In this document: positions 17,740-27,274 of the stretch, in pieces
How the letters are laid out: each line of letters begins with the position of its first letter
Position numbering within the stretch: position 1 is the first letter of the stretch
Origin: Candidatus Kuenenia stuttgartensis
GTDB lineage: Bacteria; Planctomycetota; Planctomycetia; Gemmatales; Gemmataceae
Length of the DNA: 64,000 nucleotides
Direction of reading: 5' to 3'
Assembly: GCA_945875585.1 (NCBI GenBank)
Contig: CAMCLK010000003.1
Span: 62,001 to 126,000, forward strand
The notes under the pieces: generated by a model
Database searches by the model: none
Told to the model about the DNA's origin: nothing
The model's input: only the letters and a program-made list of their open reading frames with translations
Translations under genes and position numbers: made by a program

Positions 17740-18834
17740 ATGCACAGGCTCTACGCTCTTTTACTCTGCGGCGCGTTCGCGTCGTTCAATATGGCCTTCG
17801 CCCAGCCCGTGCGAAAGTACGACGACAAGGCTGCACCGCCTTTCAAGGTGCTGAAGGAAGGCGAAACCCCGCCGCTGGACGCTAACGACAATTTCGTGAT
17901 TGGGCCAAAGTACATTTCTGCCCCAGAACGCAAAAAAGTGGACGGGGTTCCCGAAGGAAAGGTCATTCAGTTCGAGTTCGACTCCAAAGAAACCAAGCTC
18001 TTCAATCCCGGCATCGCCCGCAAGGTTTTCGGCAAGGTTGACCCCAACAACCCCAAAACGCTCATCGTCGAAACGCACACCATCGACTACAAGCGCAAAC
18101 TCGGCGTGTACATTCCTGCCGGCTACAAGCAAGGCACCGAGGCGCCTTTCATGGTGGTTCACGATGGACCCGGCAATGCCAGTGGCTACAAGACCATGCT
18201 CGACAACCTGATTGCCCAGAAGCGGATTCCCCCCATCGTTCTGATCTCCATGAGCAACGGTGGCGGCGACGCCCAGGGCCACGAACGCGGCAAGGAATAC
18301 GACAACATGAATGGCGATTTCGCCACTTACATCGAAGACGAAGTCCTGCCACGCGTTGAAAAAACCTGCAAAGTGAAGCTGACGAAAAACCCCGATGGCC
18401 GGGCAGCCATGGGCAGCAGTTCGGGCGGCTCGGCGGCGCTGATCATGGCGTGGTTCCGCACAGACCTGTACCACCGCGTACTGACGACCTCGGGCACCTT
18501 TGTGAATCAGGCGTGGCCGTTTGACCCTAAGTACCCAGACGGTGCCTGGGGCTTCCATACAACGCTGATTCCCAAGGAGCCGAAGAAACCGATCCGTCTT
18601 TTCATTTCGGTAGGTGACAAAGACTTGCTGAATCCCAACGTGATGCGCGACGAGATGCACGACTGGGTCGAGGCCAACCACCAAATGGCGAAGGTGCTTA
18701 AGGAAAAGGGCTACGAGTACCAGTACCTCTTCTGCCAAGGATCAGGCCACGGCATCGGCAACGCCCAGCAGCAGTTCCTGCCGCATGCCATCGAATGGGT
18801 GTGGAAGGGTTACGGAGAAAAGAAAGCGAAGTAG
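17740..18834 (+). CDS. Secreted Fes/IroE-like (esterase D type) alpha/beta hydrolase
   Basis: The 364-aa protein has a signal peptide (MHRLYALLLCGAFASFNMAFA). The hydrolase domain contains KRKLGVYIPAGYK, PFMVVHDGPG, IEDEVLPRVEK, the nucleophile elbow MGSSSGGSAALIMAW (residues about 226-240), an acid-containing VGDKDLLNP and a C-terminal GSGHGIGNA histidine. This is the enterochelin-esterase/esterase D pattern, so the likely reaction is hydrolysis of a carboxylic ester in the periplasm. GAAGGGG precedes ATG. A hairpin terminator follows the stop. Confidence 0.88.
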   Translation: MHRLYALLLCGAFASFNMAFAQPVRKYDDKAAPPFKVLKEGETPPLDANDNFVIGPKYISAPERKKVDGVPEGKVIQFEFDSKETKLFNPGIARKVFGKVDPNNPKTLIVETHTIDYKRKLGVYIPAGYKQGTEAPFMVVHDGPGNASGYKTMLDNLIAQKRIPPIVLISMSNGGGDAQGHERGKEYDNMNGDFATYIEDEVLPRVEKTCKVKLTKNPDGRAAMGSSSGGSAALIMAWFRTDLYHRVLTTSGTFVNQAWPFDPKYPDGAWGFHTTLIPKEPKKPIRLFISVGDKDLLNPNVMRDEMHDWVEANHQMAKVLKEKGYEYQYLFCQGSGHGIGNAQQQFLPHAIEWVWKGYGEKKAK

Positions 18835-18854
18835 GCGTCAAGACACGAGGCAGG

Positions 18855-18879
18855 GCACCTAGGGAAACGCCCTAGGTGC
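18855..18879 (+). terminator. Hairpin terminator after the esterase gene
   Basis: A perfect 10-bp stem (GCACCTAGGG with CCCTAGGTGC) around a 5-base loop lies about 20 bp after the esterase stop, followed by TGTGCGGTTTT. Confidence 0.7.
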
Positions 18880-19011
18880 TGTGCGGTTTTGCAAGAATAA
18901 TGACCGAAGCATTACCAAAGAAAACTCTTGTGAATTTCCCCAATACTCCTGCGAATGAAAGGCAGGCCACTAAAGAGGTGGCACCTTGACCTTCGATCTG
19001 GAGAGTTTCCC

Positions 19012-19527
19012 ATGGGTGGAAAGCGTACAAACAAAACCGGCAATGAAACCAAGCCCGCCAAAAGCAGGGCAGCCATGCGCGACGGCGCGGCCTCGAACAT
19101 GCTGTTCGACTGGTTCGATCTGCCCTTTGTGGCCAGCGTGATTCTGCACCGCAAAAACATCGCCTGGCAGAGCCATTTCAACAACGAAGCCGATTCTGTT
19201 TTTAATGCCCTTTCCGGCCACACCGTGCACCACGCCACGCTCGATTTCTGCGGCCGCGCCACACTGGCGGTGCAGTACGGCAAACTGGCAGATGGCAAAG
19301 CCTACTGGTACGGCGGCCTCAAAGAGGTCACCAGCATTCTGCGCGTCTTTGAAGCGGGCAACGCCAAGGAGTGCGTGCAGGAACTGTTGATGGTGGTGGA
19401 AGCCATGCAAGGCAGCGTGAATTCCAGCCCGCATTCACCGGATTACTTCCGCATGGAGCCGGAGCAAGAAGCGTTTCACGAGTCGCTCGGCAATGTATTC
19501 CAAGTGGCCATCATGCAGGCTCCCTGA
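19012..19527 (+). CDS. Unknown 171-aa protein
   Basis: ATG 19012 has GGAGAG 6-8 bases upstream, preferred over the longer frame from 18955. The protein has a basic, low-complexity N-terminus (GGKRTNKTGNETKPAKSR) and then a helical soluble domain with FDWFDLPFVASVILHRKN and YWYGGLKEVTSILRVF. It has no signal peptide or membrane helix. I recognise no family. It is a single-gene unit with hairpins before and after. Confidence 0.7.
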   Translation: MGGKRTNKTGNETKPAKSRAAMRDGAASNMLFDWFDLPFVASVILHRKNIAWQSHFNNEADSVFNALSGHTVHHATLDFCGRATLAVQYGKLADGKAYWYGGLKEVTSILRVFEAGNAKECVQELLMVVEAMQGSVNSSPHSPDYFRMEPEQEAFHESLGNVFQVAIMQAP

Positions 19528-19547
19528 ACAGAAACCCGATCCATGAA

Positions 19548-19581
19548 GGCAAACACGGGGTGTTAGCCCCGTGAGCTTGCC
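19548..19581 (+). terminator. Hairpin with GTTA loop after the 171-aa gene
   Basis: CACGGGG (19554-19560) pairs with CCCCGTG (19567-19573). Flanking GGCAA/TTGCC can extend the stem past small bulges. The loop TGTTAG resembles that of the hairpin at 43898. No T-run follows. Confidence 0.5.
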
Positions 19582-19684
19582 CCTAGCGAACCCAACGATC
19601 AATTTGTTTTGCTTTCCAATCTAAATGCCAATATAGCGATCTTTTATTGTTATTTTTATAAGGCGTGCATTCGCAAAAACCTTT

Positions 19685-20086
19685 TTACTTAAAAGAACCG
19701 GTTTCCTCATCCCAACAGCCAGCTATCCATAATTCAGCGACATTTTCAGCAGCTTCCCTGAAATCTTGAGGTCCATATTGGTCTAGGTTATCCCAATCGA
19801 TGTCGCTGCCTACCGCGTATTCGACAATTTCATCATTAGGGTTGGGAAGGTCGGATAGCGTGTAACCAATTCTAGCCATCATAATTTCATCAACCAAATT
19901 TTCGAATATGGTTGAAGTGAAATGATCAGCTACACCTCTGGCTTCCTCTTCAAAATCCTCAGGATTTTCAGAACAGGGTCTCCAACTTGTAAGAAGTTCT
20001 TTTATTTCTTCCTCCGGAACGGAAAATCCCGTCCGCGCCTTTAGGATTTCATCGGCACGCTTAATCAACTGTTCGTGATTCATCAT
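19685..20086 (-). CDS. Small acidic protein, unknown function
   Basis: The 133-aa product is strongly acidic (many Asp and Glu, DEIVEYAVGSDIDWDN) and mostly helical, with no signal peptide or TM helix. Two consecutive ATG codons (20086, 20083) follow AAAGGA, so the start is uncertain by one codon. No family is recognised. Acidic single-domain proteins of this size can be antitoxin- or immunity-like, but nothing in the neighbourhood supports that. Confidence 0.6.
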   Translation of the reverse strand: MMNHEQLIKRADEILKARTGFSVPEEEIKELLTSWRPCSENPEDFEEEARGVADHFTSTIFENLVDEIMMARIGYTLSDLPNPNDEIVEYAVGSDIDWDNLDQYGPQDFREAAENVAELWIAGCWDEETGSFK

Positions 20087-20449
20087 TCATTCCTTTGATT
20101 ATTAATAGGATGTCTTCATTCAAATATTATTTGCCTTGCAAGTCAAGGAATTGCAGGTGGTCTTTGAAACGTTCATCAACAAGAAGTGGAACGCTCATGC
20201 GTTCACCAAGGATGTCAATGAGCGGCGGGGGATGCCGCATCCCCGTTTCTGGAAGGCGCGCAACATCGGCCAACTTGGGCGCGGATGCAGCACCGCCAAG
20301 CATCGAATGACGTCGAAAATTGACAGCGCTATTTCAGTCTGAATACGCTCAATGTTTTTCTGGCTTCGCATCCAATTGCGATATTCATAAAGGGAACATG
20401 ATACAAAATAAACCTTCGGCCTTTGCGCAAGCGATGCGTCAATTACTTG
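20087..20449. other. Gene-poor stretch
   Basis: No convincing gene. An open frame at 20136-20342 (reading WNAHAFTKDVNERRGMPHPRF) lacks a ribosome site and may be a remnant of a lost gene. Confidence 0.35.
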
Positions 20450-20779
20450 TCAGGAATTACTTGTCAGGCCAACCACTAAGATATAAAGGGTTACAAGGAT
20501 TGCAGAAGCAGAAAAAATCGTTCCAAACACAGCGTATATTTTATTTCTGTCTTTTTGAATTAGGCCTGCAATACCAAGACCTGACGCAATTAAGGCGACG
20601 AAAAGGAATGCAAGCACGCTAAAACCAACGAGCATTAACAACGAGGTATTTTCGTTCGAATCCCCAAGATTAGACGCCTCAATGATACCTGCAACCAAGA
20701 TTGTGAAAACCAAACAAAAACCAGAGATGCAGCTCAGTATGAACGACGCGATACCAAGGCCAGAGTGCTTTTGTTCCAT
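20450..20779 (-). CDS. Small DUF4190-like membrane protein
   Basis: The 109-aa product has three hydrophobic helices: about 8-31 (LGIASFILSCISGFCLVFTILVAG), about 46-72 (LLMLVGFSVLAFLFVALIASGLGIAGL) and about 80-105. The pattern GIASFILSC...GLGIAGLIQKD resembles small DUF4190-type integral membrane proteins. AGGAAG lies upstream of ATG 20779. Function unknown. Confidence 0.65.
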   Translation of the reverse strand: MEQKHSGLGIASFILSCISGFCLVFTILVAGIIEASNLGDSNENTSLLMLVGFSVLAFLFVALIASGLGIAGLIQKDRNKIYAVFGTIFSASAILVTLYILVVGLTSNS

Positions 20780-22095
20780 GTCTATGCTTCCTGTTACCTA
20801 AATCGTTTAAAGGTGTATCAGTCTCAACCCCGCAGGTTGCATCTCTGCAGGCAGCTAGTGAAACAATCCTTTCAACAATACTTACTGGATTAGATACTAA
20901 TGAACAGTTCAACTGTCCATGACTTGATTGGTTGTCTTAGCGTAATTCACGCTTCAATTGGGCGAAGACCCTGTAAGTTTCTTCAAAGAGGTACTGGCGG
21001 AAGCAACGCTTATTTGCGGCAGTTGGGCAAGATTTAAGCAAAACGCCAAGTCGATGAAGCATGGGAATGGGACGGTGGTGGAGGTTTCGGAGAAGCTCCC
21101 AAACCATCACGATCGCAAGCGGGCTCTCGAATGGAAGGAGAGACCGGCCACAACATCAGCCAGATCCCCGAAATCATGGGGCGAACCCAACCGGTGTGAA
21201 CCGGCTGCTGAACCCAGAACACCAGTACTATTAGTTAGCCGGTACTAGAGCGGAGATCCACCGCCGGCTGAAACAGCATGAGCGTCTGGCTGTTGAGGGC
21301 CTGAAGGTTAAAGCACAGAGCCTGTTCACCTAGGGGATCTGCAGCAAACAGAAGACCCGCCGCAACGCTTTGCTGCGGGCGACTGCTAAGGCCAAGGACC
21401 AGAATTCGGATGTAGCGGGTGAGGATTTTGGCAAGCCTGGTAGTTTAGGGTTACCATGCCATGAGTAGCGAACGAGAACCAGTCAAGGGAAGTATATTCT
21501 GGCTAGTTTTTTGGTAAGGGAAGCAAAATCCATGCGAAGGGAGTGCGCGAACGAATCATACAAGCCCCATTAGGCGATATATTGCATGCGACCATCGGAA
21601 ACATTTGGTGCAAAAATCGCTGTTGGCTAAAATGAAACATTTAAATGCTGAATGACAGGAATTGTAAAACGAGTTATCCCTAGAAAAACATGTAAAATAC
21701 TCGCGATAAACCAACGAATTAAACAGACCAGCTTCAACCGAGCCGTCTATTTTTGATACACTTAATTCATCGAAAACAGTTGCATCTTGGCCGAATGCTC
21801 ATCATGTTTGCCACCGGTGTGTATTCAGGTGTCGTCAAGGCATCACGTGCTCGGATAGCGTCAAACTTGCCTGTCTTACGCCGTCGCTACCGATGTGACT
21901 TGATGAGGTTGAGGCCTCCTAATGCCCCAATCAGCTGCCAATCATGGCCTAAATCTTAGGTAAATAGACTTTGTGTCTGACTTAAAACAGGCATATTTTT
22001 CCGAAGGGTAGTTTTCAATTAAATTAAACATTGCTAGAGTAGTAAAAGAATAGAGAGTCTTGTGCCATTGTTTGGCAGACAACGGGTTGATCGCA
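20780..22095. other. 1.3-kb gene-poor stretch with degenerate coding remnants
   Basis: No intact gene is supported over 1.3 kb, the longest empty stretch in the window. The interval 20958-21450 is more G+C-rich than its surroundings and reads as broken coding sequence. On the plus strand about 21240-21420 gives GTRAEIHRRLKQHERLAVE and then, after an in-frame stop, KQKTRRNALLRATAKAKD, which looks like the basic tail of a decayed mobile-element or DNA-binding protein. No terminal inverted repeats or target duplications could be seen. It borders the 22-48 kb cluster and may mark an old insertion boundary. Confidence 0.35.
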
Positions 22096-23478
22096 ATGCC
22101 AATAGAAATAGGAATCGCTGGGACGACCACACGGCCGGGGTCTGACGTCGTTCGTACGCCTGATTGTTCAGAAAGAAAGGAGATGTGGGTTTATTCCGGA
22201 TTGGACCCGGCTGAAAAAGGCTGGGTTATTACCTGGCACAAAAGACCTAACTACAACAACTATTACCCGTTCCTTCAAACCAATCAATCTTGGACTCCAG
22301 ATGGCTATGAGTCTTTGGCAGAAATGGGTAAAGCAGTTGCCAGAGGCGGATCCGGGAACGGTGTAGGTTCTAATCACCAAAGTTCAAATCACTCTCAGAG
22401 GTTTGTTGAAGCCTGTGAACTGATTGCCAAACGCTGCGAAATGCTTACCAAAGCCAGCTACACGATCAGGAAAGATGAACCTGATTATGATCAATTCCAG
22501 CGATTGGGAATTCCCTTGGGTTTCATCCACCCGTCCAATATTTTTATCAATCTTGATCAAAAACGTGTGGTTCTTACCGATATCGGTTGGTATCCGGATC
22601 TGAATAAAAGCACTTTGTGTGCTAATGGCACGATTTGGCAAGGTATTTACCAGCAGAATGAGATCGAATCGATTTGTAACCAAGTCACCAACCACAATTA
22701 CGCTGCTGCTGATCGAATCGCAGATGAAAAAGTCAGGCTCGCGAAGGTAATCGAACTGGCGTTGACCGACGGAGCGCGCAGTCTCAATCAATCTCCGGCA
22801 AGCTTGTTTATCAATCCAAATTGGCAGCAAGATTTGAAAAATATTGGATCGACATCTAAAGATTTCAAGGAATTTGCAGATAAAATTCGGGAAATTGGCC
22901 AGCCACCTAAACCCGTAATTAAAGATCCAATACGAAGCCCTACAAATTTGAAAAAAATCGTAAACATTTGCTGTTTAGCCCTGATTATCTGCGGAGTAGC
23001 GCTAGCAACGTCTTATTGTTTTAAGTCATGGCCTTTTTCTGACTCTGGAACTGGCCCTGGTCCTGGTCCCGGTCCTGGTCCCGGTCCCGGTCCCGGTCCC
23101 GGTCCCGGTCCCGGTCCCGGTCCTGGTCCCGGTCCTGGTCCTGGTCCCGGTCCTGGTCCTGGTCCCGGTCCTGGTCCCGGTCCCGGTCCCGGTCCTGATC
23201 CTGGTCCTGGTTCCGGTCCCGGTCCTGAAACAGACAATCCAGCAGTTACACTTGTTAAAAGTAAAAGCCCTACACTTGCTGACAAATACAAATCAATTGC
23301 CTCAAGGATCAGTTCTCAGGAAACGATCGAGGTGATTCGGTTTCAGGAATCGTTTCGATCGGAATTAAGATCGTTCCTAACCGAATTGGAATCGATCATC
23401 GGAAAAGAAAACGATCCAGCTAATAAAGGTGTTCTCGATAATTTCAAGTTTTACCTGAAGTCGTATCTCGAAGAGTGA
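22096..23478 (+). CDS. TM-anchored pseudokinase-like protein with Gly-Pro repeat
   Basis: The 460-aa protein has an N-terminal cytoplasmic domain with weak kinase resemblance: GFIHPSNIFIN looks like a reduced catalytic loop (no HRD Asp) and VVLTDIGW like a DFG segment. A membrane helix (about residues 293-313, IVNICCLALIICGVALATSY) follows, then 29 Gly-Pro-type dipeptides (about 320-377) and a C-terminal helical domain ending YLKSYLEE. It is therefore probably a single-pass protein whose Gly-Pro linker spans part of the periplasm. ATG 22096 is chosen at MPIEIGIAG; the frame is open to 22060. It heads the plus-strand cluster. Confidence 0.7.
   Translation: MPIEIGIAGTTTRPGSDVVRTPDCSERKEMWVYSGLDPAEKGWVITWHKRPNYNNYYPFLQTNQSWTPDGYESLAEMGKAVARGGSGNGVGSNHQSSNHSQRFVEACELIAKRCEMLTKASYTIRKDEPDYDQFQRLGIPLGFIHPSNIFINLDQKRVVLTDIGWYPDLNKSTLCANGTIWQGIYQQNEIESICNQVTNHNYAAADRIADEKVRLAKVIELALTDGARSLNQSPASLFINPNWQQDLKNIGSTSKDFKEFADKIREIGQPPKPVIKDPIRSPTNLKKIVNICCLALIICGVALATSYCFKSWPFSDSGTGPGPGPGPGPGPGPGPGPGPGPGPGPGPGPGPGPGPGPGPGPGPGPGPDPGPGSGPGPETDNPAVTLVKSKSPTLADKYKSIASRISSQETIEVIRFQESFRSELRSFLTELESIIGKENDPANKGVLDNFKFYLKSYLEE
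23053..23226 (+). repeat. GGTCCY hexamer repeat encoding Gly-Pro linker
   Basis: 29 tandem hexanucleotides, almost all GGTCCT or GGTCCC, encode (Gly-Pro)n with single GP-to-DP and GP-to-GS interruptions. T/C variation is confined to the Pro third base. The opposite strand also encodes Gly-Pro because the unit is nearly self-complementary. It is prone to length change by slippage. Confidence 0.95.
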
Positions 23479-23526
23479 GTCTTTTTGTTTGGTTAGTGAT
23501 TATTAATTTTGGATTTAGGGGAAATT

Positions 23527-24849
23527 ATGAATAAGAAGGTATTCGGTTTGGCGGTATTGGCCTCCATAGGGGCATTGATGGTGGTTGCTCAGGACCCGGC
23601 AACGGATCCTAAAGTCGACGTCATCAAAAAAGCGCTCGCCGGTGACTCTGCCGCTGGAAATGGGCGTGTTGGGTCCACCAGTATTTTCTTGGTGGTGCGT
23701 GTCGGCCAAGGACAAGATAAGGATGGAAAATCCGACACGATATCCAAGGATGAACTCAAACGCATCATTGGCAACGCCATTAAGGACACCAACAGCGAAG
23801 GCACTTTGGATGTCCGGGATCTTTCGCCATCCGTGTTCCGCGACCTCAACCGAATCATGAACAATAGTGGCGCGGCTGCATGGCGAACTGAATTCGATGG
23901 CGTTGCGGTGTCTCAGGCGCAAATCGAGGAACGGGAAGTATTGCTGATCAAGGTTCCCTCCACCAAGCACCAAGTGAAGCAAATGGACATCACGACAGAC
24001 AAGGGCAAGGAACCTTTAGTCTACACATTCAATGACAAGGATGAATCAAAACGCCTCGTGCGTGTTGCAGCAGATGTATATTCGATTCCTTGGGAACTGA
24101 ACAAAGTAATCTCAGACGTGAAGATCCAGATGCTTAAGGAAGGAGTGGAGCAACCCGCCATCACGAAGAATTTCCGCGGCCTTGCCAGTGACCGTCACTA
24201 CGGTGTTTCGATCCGGAATTTCAAGGGTGACATCAAGAAACTGTACAAGTCCATTCAGAGTGAAGACACCAACGGCAATCAGATCGAGATAGGCGACGGG
24301 GTTCAGGAATACATCGTTCAGTTGGCAACCTTCGGCGAGTCGGCCGTGATTGGGGTTCCAGCCCTGGGCGAGCGAAATGAATATTACGCGCGCATTGCTC
24401 GTCCTAGCAAAGGCAAGGTAACACGCTCTTGGTCCCTGTTCCCGTTAACAAAAGAGCAAGCTGAAACCGAAGTTGCCAAGTACTCGGGGAAAAACCCAGA
24501 AGAAGTCATGGACATTCTCCGCAAATCGAATTATACATCCGTATCAACGACCAAGGATGCTGCAACCCTAACAGGGGATCCCCAATGGTTTGAATTTAAC
24601 TTCAATGCCACGAAAGATCTTGAGCGAGCCATAGTTCTGACAGACTTGCCAAAGCTATTGGAAAAACACAAAGATGGCTTTTACCGCGTGAACATTCACG
24701 AACTCGATGTTGTTGGAGAGGATGGGCGCTTGAAGCGTCGTGAAGCCATCCGAACTGACAAGGGTTATGTGTATTCCGAGAAAATCGAAGGGCTTTCCAA
24801 AGTGATCGAGGAAAAAAACAAATTGACTAAAAAGACTGGCACGAATTAA
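23527..24849 (+). CDS. Secreted protein of unknown function
   Basis: ATG 23527 follows AGGGGAAATT and begins a signal peptide (MNKKVFGLAVLASIGALMVVAQ). The 440-aa mature protein has no recognised motif. It is rich in charged residues and contains a segment resembling a calcium-loop or dockerin-like helix pair (DKDGKSDTISKDELKRII, about residues 66-83), although one loop alone is weak evidence. It lies 48 bp after the pseudokinase-like gene and is closed by a strong terminator, so these two genes form the first unit of the cluster. Confidence 0.75.
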   Translation: MNKKVFGLAVLASIGALMVVAQDPATDPKVDVIKKALAGDSAAGNGRVGSTSIFLVVRVGQGQDKDGKSDTISKDELKRIIGNAIKDTNSEGTLDVRDLSPSVFRDLNRIMNNSGAAAWRTEFDGVAVSQAQIEEREVLLIKVPSTKHQVKQMDITTDKGKEPLVYTFNDKDESKRLVRVAADVYSIPWELNKVISDVKIQMLKEGVEQPAITKNFRGLASDRHYGVSIRNFKGDIKKLYKSIQSEDTNGNQIEIGDGVQEYIVQLATFGESAVIGVPALGERNEYYARIARPSKGKVTRSWSLFPLTKEQAETEVAKYSGKNPEEVMDILRKSNYTSVSTTKDAATLTGDPQWFEFNFNATKDLERAIVLTDLPKLLEKHKDGFYRVNIHELDVVGEDGRLKRREAIRTDKGYVYSEKIEGLSKVIEEKNKLTKKTGTN

Positions 24850-24858
24850 TTCTTGCCC

Positions 24859-24906
24859 AGAATAGGGGTGGGGTATGATATATGCCCCCCTATTCTAATT
24901 TTTTCT
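24859..24906 (+). terminator. Rho-independent terminator
   Basis: AGAATAGGGG...CCCCTATTCT forms a stem of about 12 bp with a short AT-rich loop, followed by AATTTTTTCTG. It separates the first two genes of the cluster from the GTPase gene. Confidence 0.8.
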
Positions 24907-25008
24907 GATGTGGTAATACTTATGGTGTTGTGAGTTGATTTTAGTTTTTTGAAAACGAGTAGGTATTATTACAACTGACAGAACATGTCTGAAATCGGAG
25001 ATGGTGAG

Positions 25009-27255
25009 ATGATAAACAAAGAAGATTTGCACGTTTTTGATGAATCCAAAAGAGCTTCCATCGCCAATAGTGTGAATGGAGCAATCCAGCAAATTGAAGA
25101 CAAGATCGCTCAATGTAAAACTAGGTATCCAATCGCTAAGGATACGGATTTTGATGATGTCCGCAAAAAACTGGCAATTGTTCGCTCACGTTTGACTAAG
25201 AAAAGTATTCAAATCGCATTTATTGCTGACCCTCAGACCGGTAAATCGACTCTCGTTAACAGGTTGTTTGTACCTACTCCTCCACAAGATCAGGGATTCG
25301 ACTACTACAACAGACTTGATTTACCAGAGGTATTGGCAACTTCCGGCCGCAATGCAGATGCGACAACCTCGTGCATCGTCTCATATACCACTGGTGGCGA
25401 ATCCAAATTTGTCATCGAGCCATTTTCGAAAAATCAAAAAAGTCAGAAATTTGATTCCTTATTAAAAATATGCAGGGACAAATATAAGTCATCAGAAGAT
25501 GATTTAGACTATATTCAAAAAATCGAAAGTACTAAAGAAGGAGAATTAGCTAAATGGATGAAGATAAAGCACTTTCTTCTTTATGGAAAACCAATTCTGG
25601 GAATAAATCAAGCAAAAGAGTTAGCCAAAAATCGCAAAATCAATGATAAACAAGATGATGTTCCGTTTTGTTCGGATGAGCACTTCGTGTTGGCATACGC
25701 AGAATCTAAATCAGAACGCAAGTTTGAGGATAGGCCTGCATATATGAATTTGAGTGTTAGCCAAAACTCACTTTCTCAATTAATCTACAAAATAAATATT
25801 GAAGGCTTAAGCAATTCTGGTCTTCGAGATTATTACAAGATTGACGGTAATATTGTTAGTGTTTCGCAACGGGTTACTCTGGTGGATGTGCCAGGATTTA
25901 ATGCGGATCCTTGTGATCAGTTTTTATTCGATGAATATTTGGAGCAAGAATATCCAGAGGCTGATGGTTATATATTTTTGATGAAATCAACGCAGCCTGG
26001 TGGGATTACCTTTGATAATCTTTGTGAAAAAATTAGGGCGCGAGCCATTGAATTTGGCCTCAATAAAACAAATCGGATTGTTTTAGGAATCTCAAGGATG
26101 GATCAAGTTCAAAAGCATTCTCTACCGAAGGAAAAGACCCAACATTTGTTGGAGACCTACAAAAAACGAGCTGATGGTTGGGGACTAGATTCTGGAAGAG
26201 TATTCCTCATAGACCTTAAGAATACTGGTACAGATTCAAGTAAGTGGACTGAAATTTCAATTAATAGTTGGATGGATTTACGCGGTAAGCTTGAGAATGG
26301 AGCATTTGAATTTTTTGAAAATGCTATAAACGATTTATATGAACCTGGCAATGGAGGCGTGAATGCTCTTCGCAAATACATTAACGGGGAATGGCTCGAA
26401 AAAATTGCGGATGAAAATTACAAAGAGTGCCTTTTCGATATCGAATTTGCTCGCGCTAAATGCGATAAAACTATCGCTGCGATTGAACTTAAGTCTTCCT
26501 TAAATGTCCATCAGAAAGAACAAATTATCTTTGCCTTGGGCAGAATCAATGTAACAAAAAATGAGTTGCGAGCAGACTGCTCTTATTTCCAAAATCTAGT
26601 GCAAGCCAAACGAAATGAAATATATAAATTAATGGCGATTCATAGGCGTGGGGCTCCGCCGTTGGGTATACCAGTTAATGAATTATCCGGGTTTATCAAG
26701 AGCGTGGTGAAGAGCTTATTCCAAAAATCACTGATGGGAATATTAGTTCCAGCTAGTATTACCCCCGATCAATTCGGCGATTGCCCAGTGGAGGGTGCAT
26801 GGCGGCACGTATCTGAAAAACTGGACGCCGAAGGAATTTTAGAGGTTCCTTTCCATCAGTCCAATGGCCAGATTGGCAACACAGGTCTTTCCAGTTTGTG
26901 GAGTGGAAGATACCAAGGGCTTTCGGAAGCTGACAAACAAGCCATCGCCACGGCTAACGACGACCCAGTTCCACTTGTTGCGGATATCTGGGGTGCCAAG
27001 GCTCCATCTTTAAAAGAGATTATTCGTAATAACCGTTTTCTCAACCGGTTCATGAAATCAGCTGATGAAAACATAGATGTTATTGCGAACAAAATCGCTG
27101 TTGATGGATTGGATAGCAATCCCGTCCGGCAAAATCTGTTTTCACTTATTTTTTCCGCCATTGATGATGTTTTTTCTGAGGCGTCTTACATCCTTCAACA
27201 GTTTGTTCTTCAAGAACTCGATTCCATGAGTTCAGATCTGAAAGCCATCGGTTAA
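25009..27255 (+). CDS. Dynamin-like/SrfC-like GTPase
   Basis: The 748-aa protein has a P-loop ADPQTGKST (residues 73-81), a G3 motif LVDVPGF (about 291-297) and a likely G4 segment LGISRMD. A large insert separates P-loop and G3, and the C-terminal half is mostly helical, as in dynamin-like proteins. ATTSCIVSY after the P-loop is the switch I candidate. P-loop plus length recall SrfC-type virulence proteins, which are encoded next to SrfB; here too the neighbour has an Hsp70/actin fold. ATG 25009 has GGAG 8 bases upstream; ATG 24985 is possible. No membrane helix is evident, so it probably works at the cytoplasmic face. Confidence 0.75.
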   Translation: MINKEDLHVFDESKRASIANSVNGAIQQIEDKIAQCKTRYPIAKDTDFDDVRKKLAIVRSRLTKKSIQIAFIADPQTGKSTLVNRLFVPTPPQDQGFDYYNRLDLPEVLATSGRNADATTSCIVSYTTGGESKFVIEPFSKNQKSQKFDSLLKICRDKYKSSEDDLDYIQKIESTKEGELAKWMKIKHFLLYGKPILGINQAKELAKNRKINDKQDDVPFCSDEHFVLAYAESKSERKFEDRPAYMNLSVSQNSLSQLIYKINIEGLSNSGLRDYYKIDGNIVSVSQRVTLVDVPGFNADPCDQFLFDEYLEQEYPEADGYIFLMKSTQPGGITFDNLCEKIRARAIEFGLNKTNRIVLGISRMDQVQKHSLPKEKTQHLLETYKKRADGWGLDSGRVFLIDLKNTGTDSSKWTEISINSWMDLRGKLENGAFEFFENAINDLYEPGNGGVNALRKYINGEWLEKIADENYKECLFDIEFARAKCDKTIAAIELKSSLNVHQKEQIIFALGRINVTKNELRADCSYFQNLVQAKRNEIYKLMAIHRRGAPPLGIPVNELSGFIKSVVKSLFQKSLMGILVPASITPDQFGDCPVEGAWRHVSEKLDAEGILEVPFHQSNGQIGNTGLSSLWSGRYQGLSEADKQAIATANDDPVPLVADIWGAKAPSLKEIIRNNRFLNRFMKSADENIDVIANKIAVDGLDSNPVRQNLFSLIFSAIDDVFSEASYILQQFVLQELDSMSSDLKAIG

Positions 27256-27274
27256 TTTTCAGGAGACGGGTTCC

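Noticed and set aside
17761-18738. Long open frame (325 codons) on the minus strand
   Set aside because: It lies wholly antisense to the secreted esterase gene, which has a signal peptide, catalytic motifs and a ribosome site. The frame follows from codon bias in the real gene.
20958-21248. 96-codon open frame as a gene
   Set aside because: No ribosome site, low-quality protein composition, and the flanking sequence carries in-frame stops, so it is treated as a remnant.
23013-23291. Antisense Gly-Pro open frame
   Set aside because: Explained by the near self-complementary hexamer; no start signal, and the sense gene is continuous.
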